A DNA stretch of 64,000 nucleotides from an uncultured Cellvibrionales bacterium (GTDB taxonomy: Bacteria; Pseudomonadota; Gammaproteobacteria; Pseudomonadales; Porticoccaceae): assembly GCA_913031145.1 (NCBI GenBank), contig CAJWCO010000011.1:1-64000 (forward strand), given 5' to 3'. The position numbers and the translations under genes were made by a program. This document shows, one piece after another, positions 38,230 to 46,445 of this stretch (position 1 is the stretch's first letter; each line of letters begins with the position of its first letter). The notes under the pieces are model-generated. The model did no database searches and was not told where the DNA came from. It saw nothing but the letters and a program-made list of their open reading frames with translations.

Positions 38230-38331
38230 TATGGACTATGGGCACGACGATTAATATCTAAGATCGTTAGTTTCGCTTGTGTCAGTCATTCCCTATCAGT
38301 ACCATTGCACATCATTTTAAGGACGCGATTT

Positions 38332-39216
38332 ATGATCAAAGGCAGCTTGGTAGCACTAGCAACCCCTCTTTTTGAAGAGTCGCTTGAGGTGGATTGGCAG
38401 GCGCTGGAAAAGCTTGTCAGTTGGCATGTCGCGGAAGGCACGAATGGGATCGTTGCGGTGGGAACCACCGGCGAATCGGCTACGCTCAGTGTCGATGAAC
38501 ATCAGCGCGTTATTCGATTTGTCGTTGAAGCCGCGAAGGGTCGTGTACCGGTTGTTGCAGGCACCGGAGCTAACTGCACGCGGGAGGCGATCGCGCTTAC
38601 AGTCGCAGCAAAAAACGCAGGCGCGGATGCCTGTCTACTGGTCACACCATACTACAATAAGCCATCCCAAGAAGGGCTATACCAGCACTATAAAAAGATT
38701 GCAGAAAATGTTGATATACAGCAGATTCTTTACAATGTACCAGGGCGAACTGCCTGTGATTTAGAGACCGCAACAGTCGCTCGGCTGGCAGAGGTGACGA
38801 ATATCGTCGGAGTCAAGGATGCAACGGGCGATATTGGCCGTGGAACGGCTTTGCTCGCGGCGGTAACGTCAGAGTTCGCCGTGTATTCGGGTGATGATGG
38901 AACAGCGCAAGCGTTAATGTCATTGGGTGGATGCGGGAATATCTCGGTGACCGCCAATATTGTTCCAGCTGAAATGAGTGCTATGTGCGCTGCGGCGCTC
39001 TCAGGCGATGTTGAACGTGCGAAGGCGCTAGATGCCCCTTTACGTGATTTGCATAGGGCTTTATTTGTTGAATCAAATCCTATTCCCGTGAAATGGGCGT
39101 TGATGCGTATGGGGCTGATCGAAGATGCACTGCGTTTACCTTTGACCTCGCTAGAGCGTGAGCACTGGTTTGATGTAGAGGCGGCTATGCGCAGCGTAGG
39201 CATAGGCCTAAAGTAG
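38332..39216 (+). CDS. dapA: 4-hydroxy-tetrahydrodipicolinate synthase DapA
   Basis: Condenses pyruvate and aspartate semialdehyde in lysine/diaminopimelate synthesis. 294 residues from ATG 38332 (MIKGSLVALATP, as in E. coli), with AAGGAC upstream; the ORF start at 38305 is not favoured. GTTGES with Thr45/Thr46, Tyr134, Arg139 and Schiff-base Lys162 (IVGVKDATGD) are all present. bamC follows, the usual dapA-bamC pair; dapE of the same pathway is 3 kb downstream. Confidence 0.97.
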   Translation: MIKGSLVALATPLFEESLEVDWQALEKLVSWHVAEGTNGIVAVGTTGESATLSVDEHQRVIRFVVEAAKGRVPVVAGTGANCTREAIALTVAAKNAGADACLLVTPYYNKPSQEGLYQHYKKIAENVDIQQILYNVPGRTACDLETATVARLAEVTNIVGVKDATGDIGRGTALLAAVTSEFAVYSGDDGTAQALMSLGGCGNISVTANIVPAEMSAMCAAALSGDVERAKALDAPLRDLHRALFVESNPIPVKWALMRMGLIEDALRLPLTSLEREHWFDVEAAMRSVGIGLK

Positions 39217-39256
39217 TACCTTAAAAATCTAATGAGTGAAGGGGTCATTACAAGCC

Positions 39257-40285
39257 ATGAAAATTATTACGCACTTGTTTGCAGTGCTGTTCGTTGTGCA
39301 GATTTCGGGTTGCGGTTGGCTTGGAATACGTGACCGTTCCAATGACTATTTGTTGGCAGAGGAAACAGCAAAGATCACCGTTCCAGAGGGGTTAGAGGAA
39401 ATTATCGGCGGTGAGGTCTATCCTATACCTGCACTTGAAAGCTCGGCGAAATTAGAATCTGACTATGAAGTGCCGCGGCCACAACCTGCCTCGGTCAACA
39501 ATTTTGAACAGGTCGTGAAAATCCAGAGTTTTGAAGATCGGCGTTGGGTTCTGGTTAACGTCCCCCCGAGTGAATTATGGCCGCGAATTCGCAACGTTTT
39601 GAGTCGTAATGGAATACCGTCTTCGCGGGCCGATGGCGATACCGGTGTGATCGAAACCGTCTGGATTACCTTTAAGTCTGACACAGACATGTCGCACCGA
39701 TTTCGATTTTATATCGCGCCAGGCGTGCAGTTAGATAGTACAGAGATTGCCGCTCTGCACAATCAGGCAGATATGGGTTCCGAGGCATCGGTCGACTGGC
39801 CGGAACGCTCTGACAGTGACAAGCGTGAGCAAGACATGCTGGCAATGTTGGCAAACGAATTAGCGACGCCTTCAAGTTACTCTCAGGTATCGCTGTTGGC
39901 ACAAAATATCGGTGGTGACGCCAAGGTGCGTTTAGTGTCAGACGGCACACAGGCTGCGCATATTGTAATCGCGCTAGGGTTTGATCGGTGTTGGGCATCG
40001 GTCAGTTACTCCGCTGCTCGCGGAGGCTTTACAGTGATCGATAAAAATCGGAGCGATGGGCAGCTATGGGTTAACTATTCGCCTGTAGTAGAGGCTGAGC
40101 CAGGCTTTTTCTCACGTCTTTTTTCGGGTACGCCAAAGGTGGACACGCTCGAGGTGAATTATCAGATCATTCTCGAGTCCAACGGTGATTTGACGCAGGT
40201 ACGTATTGTTGACGCTGAGGGTGTGCTGCTTAGTCCGTCGGATTCATTGCGTCTGTTGGGTATTCTTCGCAGCAACCTTTCATAG
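39257..40285 (+). CDS. bamC: Outer-membrane assembly lipoprotein BamC
   Basis: Accessory lipoprotein of the beta-barrel assembly machine. From ATG 39257, a 19-residue signal peptide ends in a lipobox (VQISGC), followed by the unstructured N-terminal segment that binds BamD (GIRDRSNDYLLAEETAKITVPEGL) and two helix-grip domains (WVLVNVPPSELWPRIRNVLSRNGI and the C-terminal one). GAAGGGG upstream supports this start over 39236. 342 residues matches E. coli BamC (344). Confidence 0.92.
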   Translation: MKIITHLFAVLFVVQISGCGWLGIRDRSNDYLLAEETAKITVPEGLEEIIGGEVYPIPALESSAKLESDYEVPRPQPASVNNFEQVVKIQSFEDRRWVLVNVPPSELWPRIRNVLSRNGIPSSRADGDTGVIETVWITFKSDTDMSHRFRFYIAPGVQLDSTEIAALHNQADMGSEASVDWPERSDSDKREQDMLAMLANELATPSSYSQVSLLAQNIGGDAKVRLVSDGTQAAHIVIALGFDRCWASVSYSAARGGFTVIDKNRSDGQLWVNYSPVVEAEPGFFSRLFSGTPKVDTLEVNYQIILESNGDLTQVRIVDAEGVLLSPSDSLRLLGILRSNLS

Positions 40286-40297
40286 CCCTATAACGCC

Positions 40298-41056
40298 GTG
40301 AAGTTCGCATCCCTCGGTAGTGGCAGTAAAGGTAACTCAACCTTAATAAAGACCGAATCCACATGTATCATGGTGGATTGCGGTTTTTCTATGCGGCAAG
40401 TCAACACGCGACTGACACGGCTTGGCGTCAGACCGCAAGAGATTGATGCGCTGTTGGTTACACATGAACATAGTGACCATTGGTCTGGCGTTGTTTCACT
40501 CGCCAGTAAATTCAATATTCCAGTCTATCTTACGGCGGGTTCACGCCGTGTTTCCGACACACTGCCGGCATCGCTGGTGAACATCATTAATGGCGATTGC
40601 CCGTTTGCGATTGGAGATTTTACTATCACCCCAGTACCCGTTCCTCACGACGCTCGTGAACCGGTGCAATTTATCGTTGATACCGCCGCGCGTCGGTGCG
40701 GAATTCTAACGGATATTGGACGCATGACCCCACATGTTGTTCAGCACTACCAGTCGTGTGATGCTTTATTTTTAGAGGCTAATCATGACGCTGACATATT
40801 GTTCGCAGGCCCGTATCCGGCCTTTTTAAAAGAGCGTGTGAGTGGCGGATGGGGTCATTTAAACAATCAGCAAGCTGTAGATTTCGTACAGAAAGTCAAC
40901 CTGAGCCAACTGCAATATATTGTTTTTGGACACATCAGTGAGCAGAATAACTGCTTGGATCGGTTGCGTGAACTCGTGGCAACGTCTCTGCTAGATGTCG
41001 GTAAGGTGCATTACGCTAGCCAAGGGCAGGGCTTGGACTGGTTGGTGATTCAATGA
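40298..41056 (+). CDS. MBL-fold metallohydrolase (YycJ/WalJ-like)
   Basis: 252 residues. SLGSGSKGNSTLI at the N-terminus, the metal site THEHSDHWSG (His56, His58, Asp60, His61), ITPVPVPHDAREP, LTDIGRMT, LEANHD and FGHISEQNN. The closest group I know contains YycJ-like exonuclease-type hydrolases. GTG start 12 bases after bamC, so part of the dapA-bamC transcript. Substrate unknown. Confidence 0.88.
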   Translation: MKFASLGSGSKGNSTLIKTESTCIMVDCGFSMRQVNTRLTRLGVRPQEIDALLVTHEHSDHWSGVVSLASKFNIPVYLTAGSRRVSDTLPASLVNIINGDCPFAIGDFTITPVPVPHDAREPVQFIVDTAARRCGILTDIGRMTPHVVQHYQSCDALFLEANHDADILFAGPYPAFLKERVSGGWGHLNNQQAVDFVQKVNLSQLQYIVFGHISEQNNCLDRLRELVATSLLDVGKVHYASQGQGLDWLVIQ

Positions 41057-41234
41057 CTCGAGAAATGATTCACCCAAAAGCGCTGTAGTTAGACTGGGCG
41101 TGCAAAAATTTCTAGCATGTGAAGACTGCCTTTTGCAACTATTATTTTCGAGAAAATGCCGATTATTTTTGTGCTACGGTGATTTTTTTCCACAGATACT
41201 AGAGGTTTCTTATAGAACTGTAACAAACGTTTTA

Positions 41235-41278
41235 TAAGTCATTGATTATTGCCAGACAAACCTGTAAGTCATTGATTA
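41235..41278. repeat. 14-bp direct repeat, 30-bp period
   Basis: TAAGTCATTGATTA occurs at 41235-41248 and 41265-41278, i.e. exactly 30 bp apart (about three helical turns), within the AT-rich half of the DnaA-box region. Confidence 0.9.
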
Positions 41279-41363
41279 ATATAGGCTTAATAAACTGGTC
41301 AATATTTAACCAATCTAACTCCGCACCTTGATCCTTGTAGCCTGAGGCATGGGTTTTAAACCA

Positions 41364-41384
41364 TTATCCACAAAGTTATCCACA
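41364..41384 (+). promoter_or_regulatory. Pair of perfect DnaA boxes
   Basis: TTATCCACA at 41364-41372 and 41376-41384, same orientation, starts 12 bp apart with AAG between. Both match the E. coli high-affinity R1-type sequence. Confidence 0.85.
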
Positions 41385-41390
41385 ATTTAT

Positions 41391-41408
41391 GTGAGTAACT
41401 TTACTCAC
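41391..41408. repeat. 18-bp inverted repeat next to the DnaA boxes
   Basis: GTGAGTAA-CT-TTACTCAC, perfect 8-bp arms around 2 bases, beginning 7 bases after the second DnaA box. Could be an operator for a dimeric protein. Confidence 0.8.
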
Positions 41409-41599
41409 CATTTTGGTGCGTACACATCGCGTATTTCGGTCAAGCATGGATGAGCGAATGGTGACGGGAGTCCCATTCTAATCGGCGGTTTGAATCAATA
41501 TTTTTTTAGGATCACCGCGTGATGCGGGTGTAACGGTTGCGTTATACTTTTATCCGCAGAGCCTTTTCTGCAAGGTGATGATCTTCTTTTGGGACGTCT

Positions 41600-42436
41600 A
41601 TGTCGGTCAGTTATGTTTATTGTGATATCTCTAGCTTAATCCCGCGCGCGGACATATTGGCGCAGTCACTGAATCTTCCGCTAGCGCAGAACGCAACAGA
41701 TCGCATTTGTGACCTTGCTACTTCTGATTACTACCTGGCGGTAACTCGCGAGGGTGTGTGCTTGGTGCATCAAGACGTTCACATGCACGGTCCGATCTGT
41801 TGCGATTTTACCAGTGCCGCTTCGATCCATCGGCGAAAATACGGCGGCGGTATGGGTCAAGCGATTGCACGAGCCGTCGGGATCACAGGACGCTGTAAGC
41901 CACAAGTTTTAGACGTGACCGCGGGTCTTGGGAGCGATACTTTTGTGATGGCGAGCCTGGGGTGCCATGTGGTGATGATAGAGCGTCATCCTATTGTGCA
42001 AGCGCTATTAAAAGATGGCATTGAGCGGGCGAACGGTGCTGCATTGTTAGATCCCGAATTGGCACCTATCGTACAACGTTTATCATTGCACTGCGTCGAT
42101 GCTGTGGCCTATCTTTCAGATTCGAGCGCGAACCATCGTCCAGACGTTATTTATCTCGACCCTATGTATCCGGAGCGTCAAAAATCGGCCAAAGTAAAAA
42201 AACAGATGCAAGCCTTTCATACAGTCATTGGGTCAGACAGCGACGCCTCAGAACTCCTCCAATTATCTTTAAAACGTGCTGTACATCGAGTCGTAGTGAA
42301 GCGATCACTCAAAGCGCCCTGTTTAAAGGGCCCAGCCCCTTCGTATGCCCTGACAGGCAAATCGACCCGCTTTGATGTTTACGCGCTGCGCAAATTGCCC
42401 GCGGTGCTCGGCGTTTCTTCCGATGTTATTGCTTAA
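41600..42436 (+). CDS. rsmJ: 16S rRNA m2G1516 methyltransferase RsmJ
   Basis: 278 residues. SAM-binding motif VLDVTAGLGSDTFVMASLG and IERHP, catalytic-type motif YLDPMYPERQKSAKVKKQMQ, and the upstream HRRKYGGGMGQAIARAVG are those of RsmJ (YhiQ). It methylates G1516 of 16S rRNA. GGGAC precedes the ATG. Its end overlaps the convergent dapE end by 4 bases. Confidence 0.94.
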   Translation: MSVSYVYCDISSLIPRADILAQSLNLPLAQNATDRICDLATSDYYLAVTREGVCLVHQDVHMHGPICCDFTSAASIHRRKYGGGMGQAIARAVGITGRCKPQVLDVTAGLGSDTFVMASLGCHVVMIERHPIVQALLKDGIERANGAALLDPELAPIVQRLSLHCVDAVAYLSDSSANHRPDVIYLDPMYPERQKSAKVKKQMQAFHTVIGSDSDASELLQLSLKRAVHRVVVKRSLKAPCLKGPAPSYALTGKSTRFDVYALRKLPAVLGVSSDVIA

Positions 42437-43575
42437 GCTTTGGCAAGAAGATTGCCAAGAAGTGTCTCGTAGATATCGGTAAGTACATCTAGATCCGCGA
42501 TACTTACGTGCTCATCGACCTGATGAATACTTGCATTCACCGGTCCCAGCTCGATGATCTGTGTACCCAGTGGGGCGATGAAACGTCCATCGGACGTACC
42601 GCCACCTGTTGACAATTGTGGTCGACGGCCCGTTACGGCGCAGACGCTCTCCTCAGTAGCTGTAATTAGCATACCCTTTGGGGTTAGGAAAGGCTCTCCG
42701 CTCAGGGTCCAAGTAAGCTGATAGTCAAGATTGAACGCGTTGAGTAGGGCACGAGTGCGGTCTTGTATTTCAATTGCGGTAATCGCAGTGGAGAACCGAA
42801 AGTTAAAATCTGCACGCAGATATCCGGGGATGACGTTAGTGGCGCCGGTGCCTGCCTGTATGTTGGAGATTTGCATTTGGGTTGCTGGAAACGCAGCATT
42901 TCCGTTGTCCCACACTTCCTCTGTGAGGCGTGTCAAGGCAGGTATTGCTTGATGGATTGGGTTTCTAGCCAGTTCTGGGTAGGCGACATGACCCTGCCTA
43001 CCTTGGGCCAAAAATTCACAATTTAATGATCCACGACGTCCATTTTTAATGACATCTCCGCACTCGTTAGAGCTTGAGGGTTCACCGATCACACACCAAT
43101 CTGGCACTGTACCTTGGCTCTTCAGCCACTCTACCACTTTAACGGTGCCGTCGCGTGCGGCCCCCTCTTCATCACTTGTTATCAAAAAGGCGATTCTCCC
43201 AGCGTGTTGGGGTTCGCTTGCAATAAATTGCTCCGTGGCTACCACCATTGCTGCCAAAGAACCTTTCATGTCAGCAGCTCCCCGACCATAAAGCAGCCCG
43301 TCGCGTACCGCTGGTTGAAATGGTGGCGATGTCCATTTGGAAATATCACCCGACGGCACGACATCGGTATGCCCTGCGAAGCATAACAGGGGGCCTGTGT
43401 CTCCGCGTACAGCCCAAAAATTAGTCACATCTGACGAATTTAATGACGTGACTTTAAAGCCCGTCGATTCCAACCTTTGGCGAATAAGTGCCTGACAGCC
43501 CTCATCTGAGGGAGTAACAGATGCGCGCGAAATAAGAGCTTTTGCGAGTTTTAAAGTGGCAGATTCCGAAACCAT
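42433..43575 (-). CDS. dapE: Succinyl-diaminopimelate desuccinylase DapE
   Basis: Dinuclear zinc M20 hydrolase of the lysine/DAP pathway. From ATG 43575 it reads 380 residues, the normal length; the ORF extension to 43701 is not conserved. FAGHTDVVPSGD, GRGAADMKGSLAAMVVA, TSDEEGAARDGTVKVVE, GEPSSSNECGDVIKNGRRGS, STGGGTSDGRFIA and GPVNASIHQVDE match E. coli DapE closely. Confidence 0.96.
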   Translation of the reverse strand: MVSESATLKLAKALISRASVTPSDEGCQALIRQRLESTGFKVTSLNSSDVTNFWAVRGDTGPLLCFAGHTDVVPSGDISKWTSPPFQPAVRDGLLYGRGAADMKGSLAAMVVATEQFIASEPQHAGRIAFLITSDEEGAARDGTVKVVEWLKSQGTVPDWCVIGEPSSSNECGDVIKNGRRGSLNCEFLAQGRQGHVAYPELARNPIHQAIPALTRLTEEVWDNGNAAFPATQMQISNIQAGTGATNVIPGYLRADFNFRFSTAITAIEIQDRTRALLNAFNLDYQLTWTLSGEPFLTPKGMLITATEESVCAVTGRRPQLSTGGGTSDGRFIAPLGTQIIELGPVNASIHQVDEHVSIADLDVLTDIYETLLGNLLAKA

Positions 43576-43719
43576 CGATGTGGTCCTATGTGATGAGATC
43601 ACATTGTAATTAGCAATGTCTTGGGAGGCTACCGTGAATTTTCTTAATTGCGCATCGCAAAAGGTAATTATTGAAGTAACGAGCCTATAATGTGGGCGCA
43701 ACTTCGACGAGCTAAAACG

Positions 43720-44502
43720 ATGACGAATGCAGAAGATAGAAATTTTGATGACCTTACCGAGAAATTTGCTCGAAAAGTGTATGCAGGCTTAAAAGGACAA
43801 ATACGGCTCGGCGTTATCTCTCGCGATCTGTCTGCTGCGCTGCCAGCAATCGACGACGGTTCAAATGCGTTACACGTTTTGGATGTTGGCGGGGGATTGG
43901 GACAGCAGGCTGTGAGGTTGGCGAAGCGTGGCCACCACGTGGTTTATAATGACCTGTCTGACAACATGATGCACGAGGCGAAGAGACTGGCACAAAATCA
44001 TCAGGTTGATGAGTCTGTGCGATGGTATTGCGGCCCTTATCAAGAACTCGATGGGCAACTGCACACAAAATTTGATTTGATCATGTGTCACGCGCTGATA
44101 GAGTGGCTGGAAAAGCCGCAGTGTCTCTTACAGTTTTTGAGCCGTTGGCTGAATCCTGGTGGATTTATTTCGTTGACGTTCTACAATCGCGACGCGCTTG
44201 AGTATCGCAATCTCATTCGGGGGAATTTTCGCGTCTTGGAGCTCCCCTTTGTGGCAAACTCTGGCAGCTTAACTCCGGGCCATCCGCTTACAGCTGGGCA
44301 GGTGCTGCAATGGCTTAATGAGGCGTGCTTGGACGTGCGCGCGTGCAGCGGTATTCGTGTATTTCATGATTATGTCACGACGCCACGGGGTGGGCATAAT
44401 AATCCGTTAGCGGTTTTACAGATGGAGTTGAAGTATTCGCAGTTAGAGCCCTACAAGTGGATGGGTCGGTATATGCACATGTTGGCACAGAGCCCATTGT
44501 GA
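43720..44502 (+). CDS. cmoM: tRNA 5-carboxymethoxyuridine methyltransferase CmoM
   Basis: 260 residues from ATG 43720; this start gives MTNAEDRNFDDLTEKFARKVY, close to the E. coli CmoM N-terminus, while ATG 43690 adds ten unconserved residues. SAM motif VLDVGGGLGQQAVRLAKRGHHV, CHALIEWL, FYNRDALEYRNLIRGNF and the late GIRVFHDY match the family. It methylates cmo5U34 in tRNA. Confidence 0.92.
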   Translation: MTNAEDRNFDDLTEKFARKVYAGLKGQIRLGVISRDLSAALPAIDDGSNALHVLDVGGGLGQQAVRLAKRGHHVVYNDLSDNMMHEAKRLAQNHQVDESVRWYCGPYQELDGQLHTKFDLIMCHALIEWLEKPQCLLQFLSRWLNPGGFISLTFYNRDALEYRNLIRGNFRVLELPFVANSGSLTPGHPLTAGQVLQWLNEACLDVRACSGIRVFHDYVTTPRGGHNNPLAVLQMELKYSQLEPYKWMGRYMHMLAQSPL

Positions 44503-44522
44503 AGGTTGCGACGTGCGCCCGT

Positions 44523-45263
44523 TTAAGAAAGCAAGGTATCTTTTGCCGCATTGATTTTAGCTGCAAGGTAATCGCTACCCCCGCGGTCTGGATGTAAACG
44601 CTGGACAAGACGTTTGTGGGCTTTGACAATCTCATCGTGCGATACGCCGGTCTCTAGCCCGAGAATTTCCAACGCTTCTTTTTCAGAAAGCTGTGTAGAA
44701 TAATACTGCTGACTGTTGCCGTAAGAGGTGTCGTCGTGTTGTCCTGCAATGCCTGCTCGGAGCATATATGCGCTTAATAAAATATTAGACTCGCGATCTT
44801 GGCCACTCAGCCATTCTTTGAGCGTGTTTAATTCGTCACTGTTGAGTTCACTCAGGCGCCGGTCCGCGAAGTCGCCCGCTAGCACCGTACCGTCCATGCT
44901 CTGATTTGCAAAGTTGATTTCTATATGCAAATTTTGCGTTCGAAATTGAGAAGGCTCAGTTTTAAATCGGCGGAAAAACTGAAGTAATGGCCACGCTCTA
45001 AAGCTGAATGCAAAGAGTGTCTTGCACAGAGGCACAAGCGCAGCTAACCCAGCCCCGACCCAATGCATCTTGCCAGTGGCAACGAGCAGCAGAGAGCCCA
45101 ATAAGACACCCCAAAACACGCTACTCCAGAGGAATCTTTGTCGCTTTTCGCGTGGCATCCGTTTTAGCACTGATCGCCAATACCAGATAGAAAGCGCAAT
45201 CGATGCCAAGAGTAAGAGCTTAATCATGAATAAAAAATTTTCCTGAGAAGGTATTTTTGCCAT
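44523..45263 (-). CDS. Membrane-anchored protein with C-terminal J domain
   Basis: 246 residues. Two hydrophobic N-terminal segments (about 13-30 and 47-62), a middle region of unknown type, and a C-terminal partial J domain (ALEILGLETGVSHDEIVKAHKRLVQRLHPDRGGSDYLAAKINAAKDTLL) with the HPD tripeptide that stimulates Hsp70. A short C-terminal J domain behind a membrane anchor is like Pam18/DnaJC-type co-chaperones. A DnaK partner at the membrane is inferred. Alternative start at ATG 45227. Confidence 0.85.
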   Translation of the reverse strand: MAKIPSQENFLFMIKLLLLASIALSIWYWRSVLKRMPREKRQRFLWSSVFWGVLLGSLLLVATGKMHWVGAGLAALVPLCKTLFAFSFRAWPLLQFFRRFKTEPSQFRTQNLHIEINFANQSMDGTVLAGDFADRRLSELNSDELNTLKEWLSGQDRESNILLSAYMLRAGIAGQHDDTSYGNSQQYYSTQLSEKEALEILGLETGVSHDEIVKAHKRLVQRLHPDRGGSDYLAAKINAAKDTLLS

Positions 45264-45296
45264 TCACCCGAGAGATTCCCTTCACTTTGAAGCATA

Positions 45297-46364
45297 TCAT
45301 CGCAATTTTAAAGCAGGTCGGATTGTCTCCGCCATGCGTAACAACGCATCTTCTGTCGTAGACCAGTCAACACAGGCATCGGTAATTGACAGGCCATATT
45401 CAAGGTCCGCCAGATTTTGTGTGAGTTTTTGATTTCCGCCTTTCAGATGGCTCTCGACCATGAGCGCCACGATCGATTGATTGCCACAGGCGATCTGATC
45501 AGCGACGTTATCAATGACCATGGGTTGTAACTTATGGTCTTTATTCGAGTTGGCATGACTGCAATCGATCATGATATTCACTGCCAAGTCAGCTTTGTGC
45601 AAGGCATCCTCGCAGTAATTTACGTTGAGCGCATCGAAATTAGGCTTGCCACCGCCACCGCGAAGCACAATATGTGCAGTATGGTTGCCCGTCGTCTTGA
45701 TGACTGACACCTCGCCGTTACTATTAATGCCTAAAAAGCGATGAGGACTGGCTACCGATTGAAGTGCGTTGATGGCAACTTCTAAACTTCCGTCAGTGCC
45801 GTTTTTAAACCCTACTGACGAGGATAAACCAGAGGCCATTTCTCTGTGTGTTTGTGATTCGGTTGTACGTGCGCCGACCGCAGACCAACTGATCAAATCT
45901 TGCATATATTGTGGTGATATAGGATCGAGAGCCTCCGTGGCAGTCGGCAGGCCAAGCTCTAATATATCGTGGATCAGTTGCCTACCTATGTGTAGACCAT
46001 CGGCAATCTTGAACGAATCGTCTAGATAGGGATCGTTTACCAGCCCCTTCCAGCCAACGGTAGTTCGCGGTTTTTCAAAATAAACGCGCATAACGAGCAA
46101 CATACAATCATCGACTTTATCTGCAAGGCTCCGCAATTTTTTTGCATATTCTAAAGCGGCCTCAATGTCGTGGATTGAGCAGGGTCCCACCACCACAAAA
46201 ATTCGCGGGTCTTTTCGTTCAAGAATAGCTTGAATACTGTCGCGTCCTGCAGCTACCGTTTTCCGAGCCAGGTCGGATATAGGAATCGTTTGCTTGAGTG
46301 CCTCTGGCGTTATCAGGGTTTCTTGGCTCTCGATATTGAGATTATCAACCGGGCTGTTGGACAT
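45297..46364 (-). CDS. aroG: 3-deoxy-7-phosphoheptulonate synthase (DAHP synthase, AroFGH type)
   Basis: First step of the shikimate pathway: PEP plus erythrose 4-phosphate. 355 residues, type I class. VVGPCSIHD, MRVYFEKPRTTVGWKGLVNDP, ATEALDPISPQY, ARTTESQTHREMASGLS, GFKNGTDG, VLRGGGGKPNF, IDCSHANSNKDH and the C-terminal SITDACVDW. The feedback inhibitor (Phe, Tyr or Trp) cannot be told, so the symbol is by family. Confidence 0.93.
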   Translation of the reverse strand: MSNSPVDNLNIESQETLITPEALKQTIPISDLARKTVAAGRDSIQAILERKDPRIFVVVGPCSIHDIEAALEYAKKLRSLADKVDDCMLLVMRVYFEKPRTTVGWKGLVNDPYLDDSFKIADGLHIGRQLIHDILELGLPTATEALDPISPQYMQDLISWSAVGARTTESQTHREMASGLSSSVGFKNGTDGSLEVAINALQSVASPHRFLGINSNGEVSVIKTTGNHTAHIVLRGGGGKPNFDALNVNYCEDALHKADLAVNIMIDCSHANSNKDHKLQPMVIDNVADQIACGNQSIVALMVESHLKGGNQKLTQNLADLEYGLSITDACVDWSTTEDALLRMAETIRPALKLR

Positions 46365-46445
46365 TGTGCCATCCTTTAATCTAAGGTGAATTCGGCGAAA
46401 CGTGAACGGGGCGATATTGTAACGGTAAATCTGCCCGATAATAGT

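Larger units (their letters stand above)
41057..41599. other. Intergenic DnaA-box region, candidate replication origin or DnaA-titration site
   Basis: 543 bases without a gene. Left half is AT-rich (41100-41330) and holds a TTTTCCACA near-box (41186-41194) and a 14-bp direct repeat. Two perfect DnaA boxes TTATCCACA lie at 41364-41372 and 41376-41384. An 18-bp inverted repeat follows at 41391-41408, and TTATCCGCA (one mismatch) at 41550-41558. AT-rich DNA flanked by DnaA boxes is the layout of a bacterial oriC. The flanking genes (MBL hydrolase, rsmJ) are not the usual dnaA/rpmH/mnmG neighbours, so a regulatory or DnaA-titrating locus is equally possible. Confidence 0.55.
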
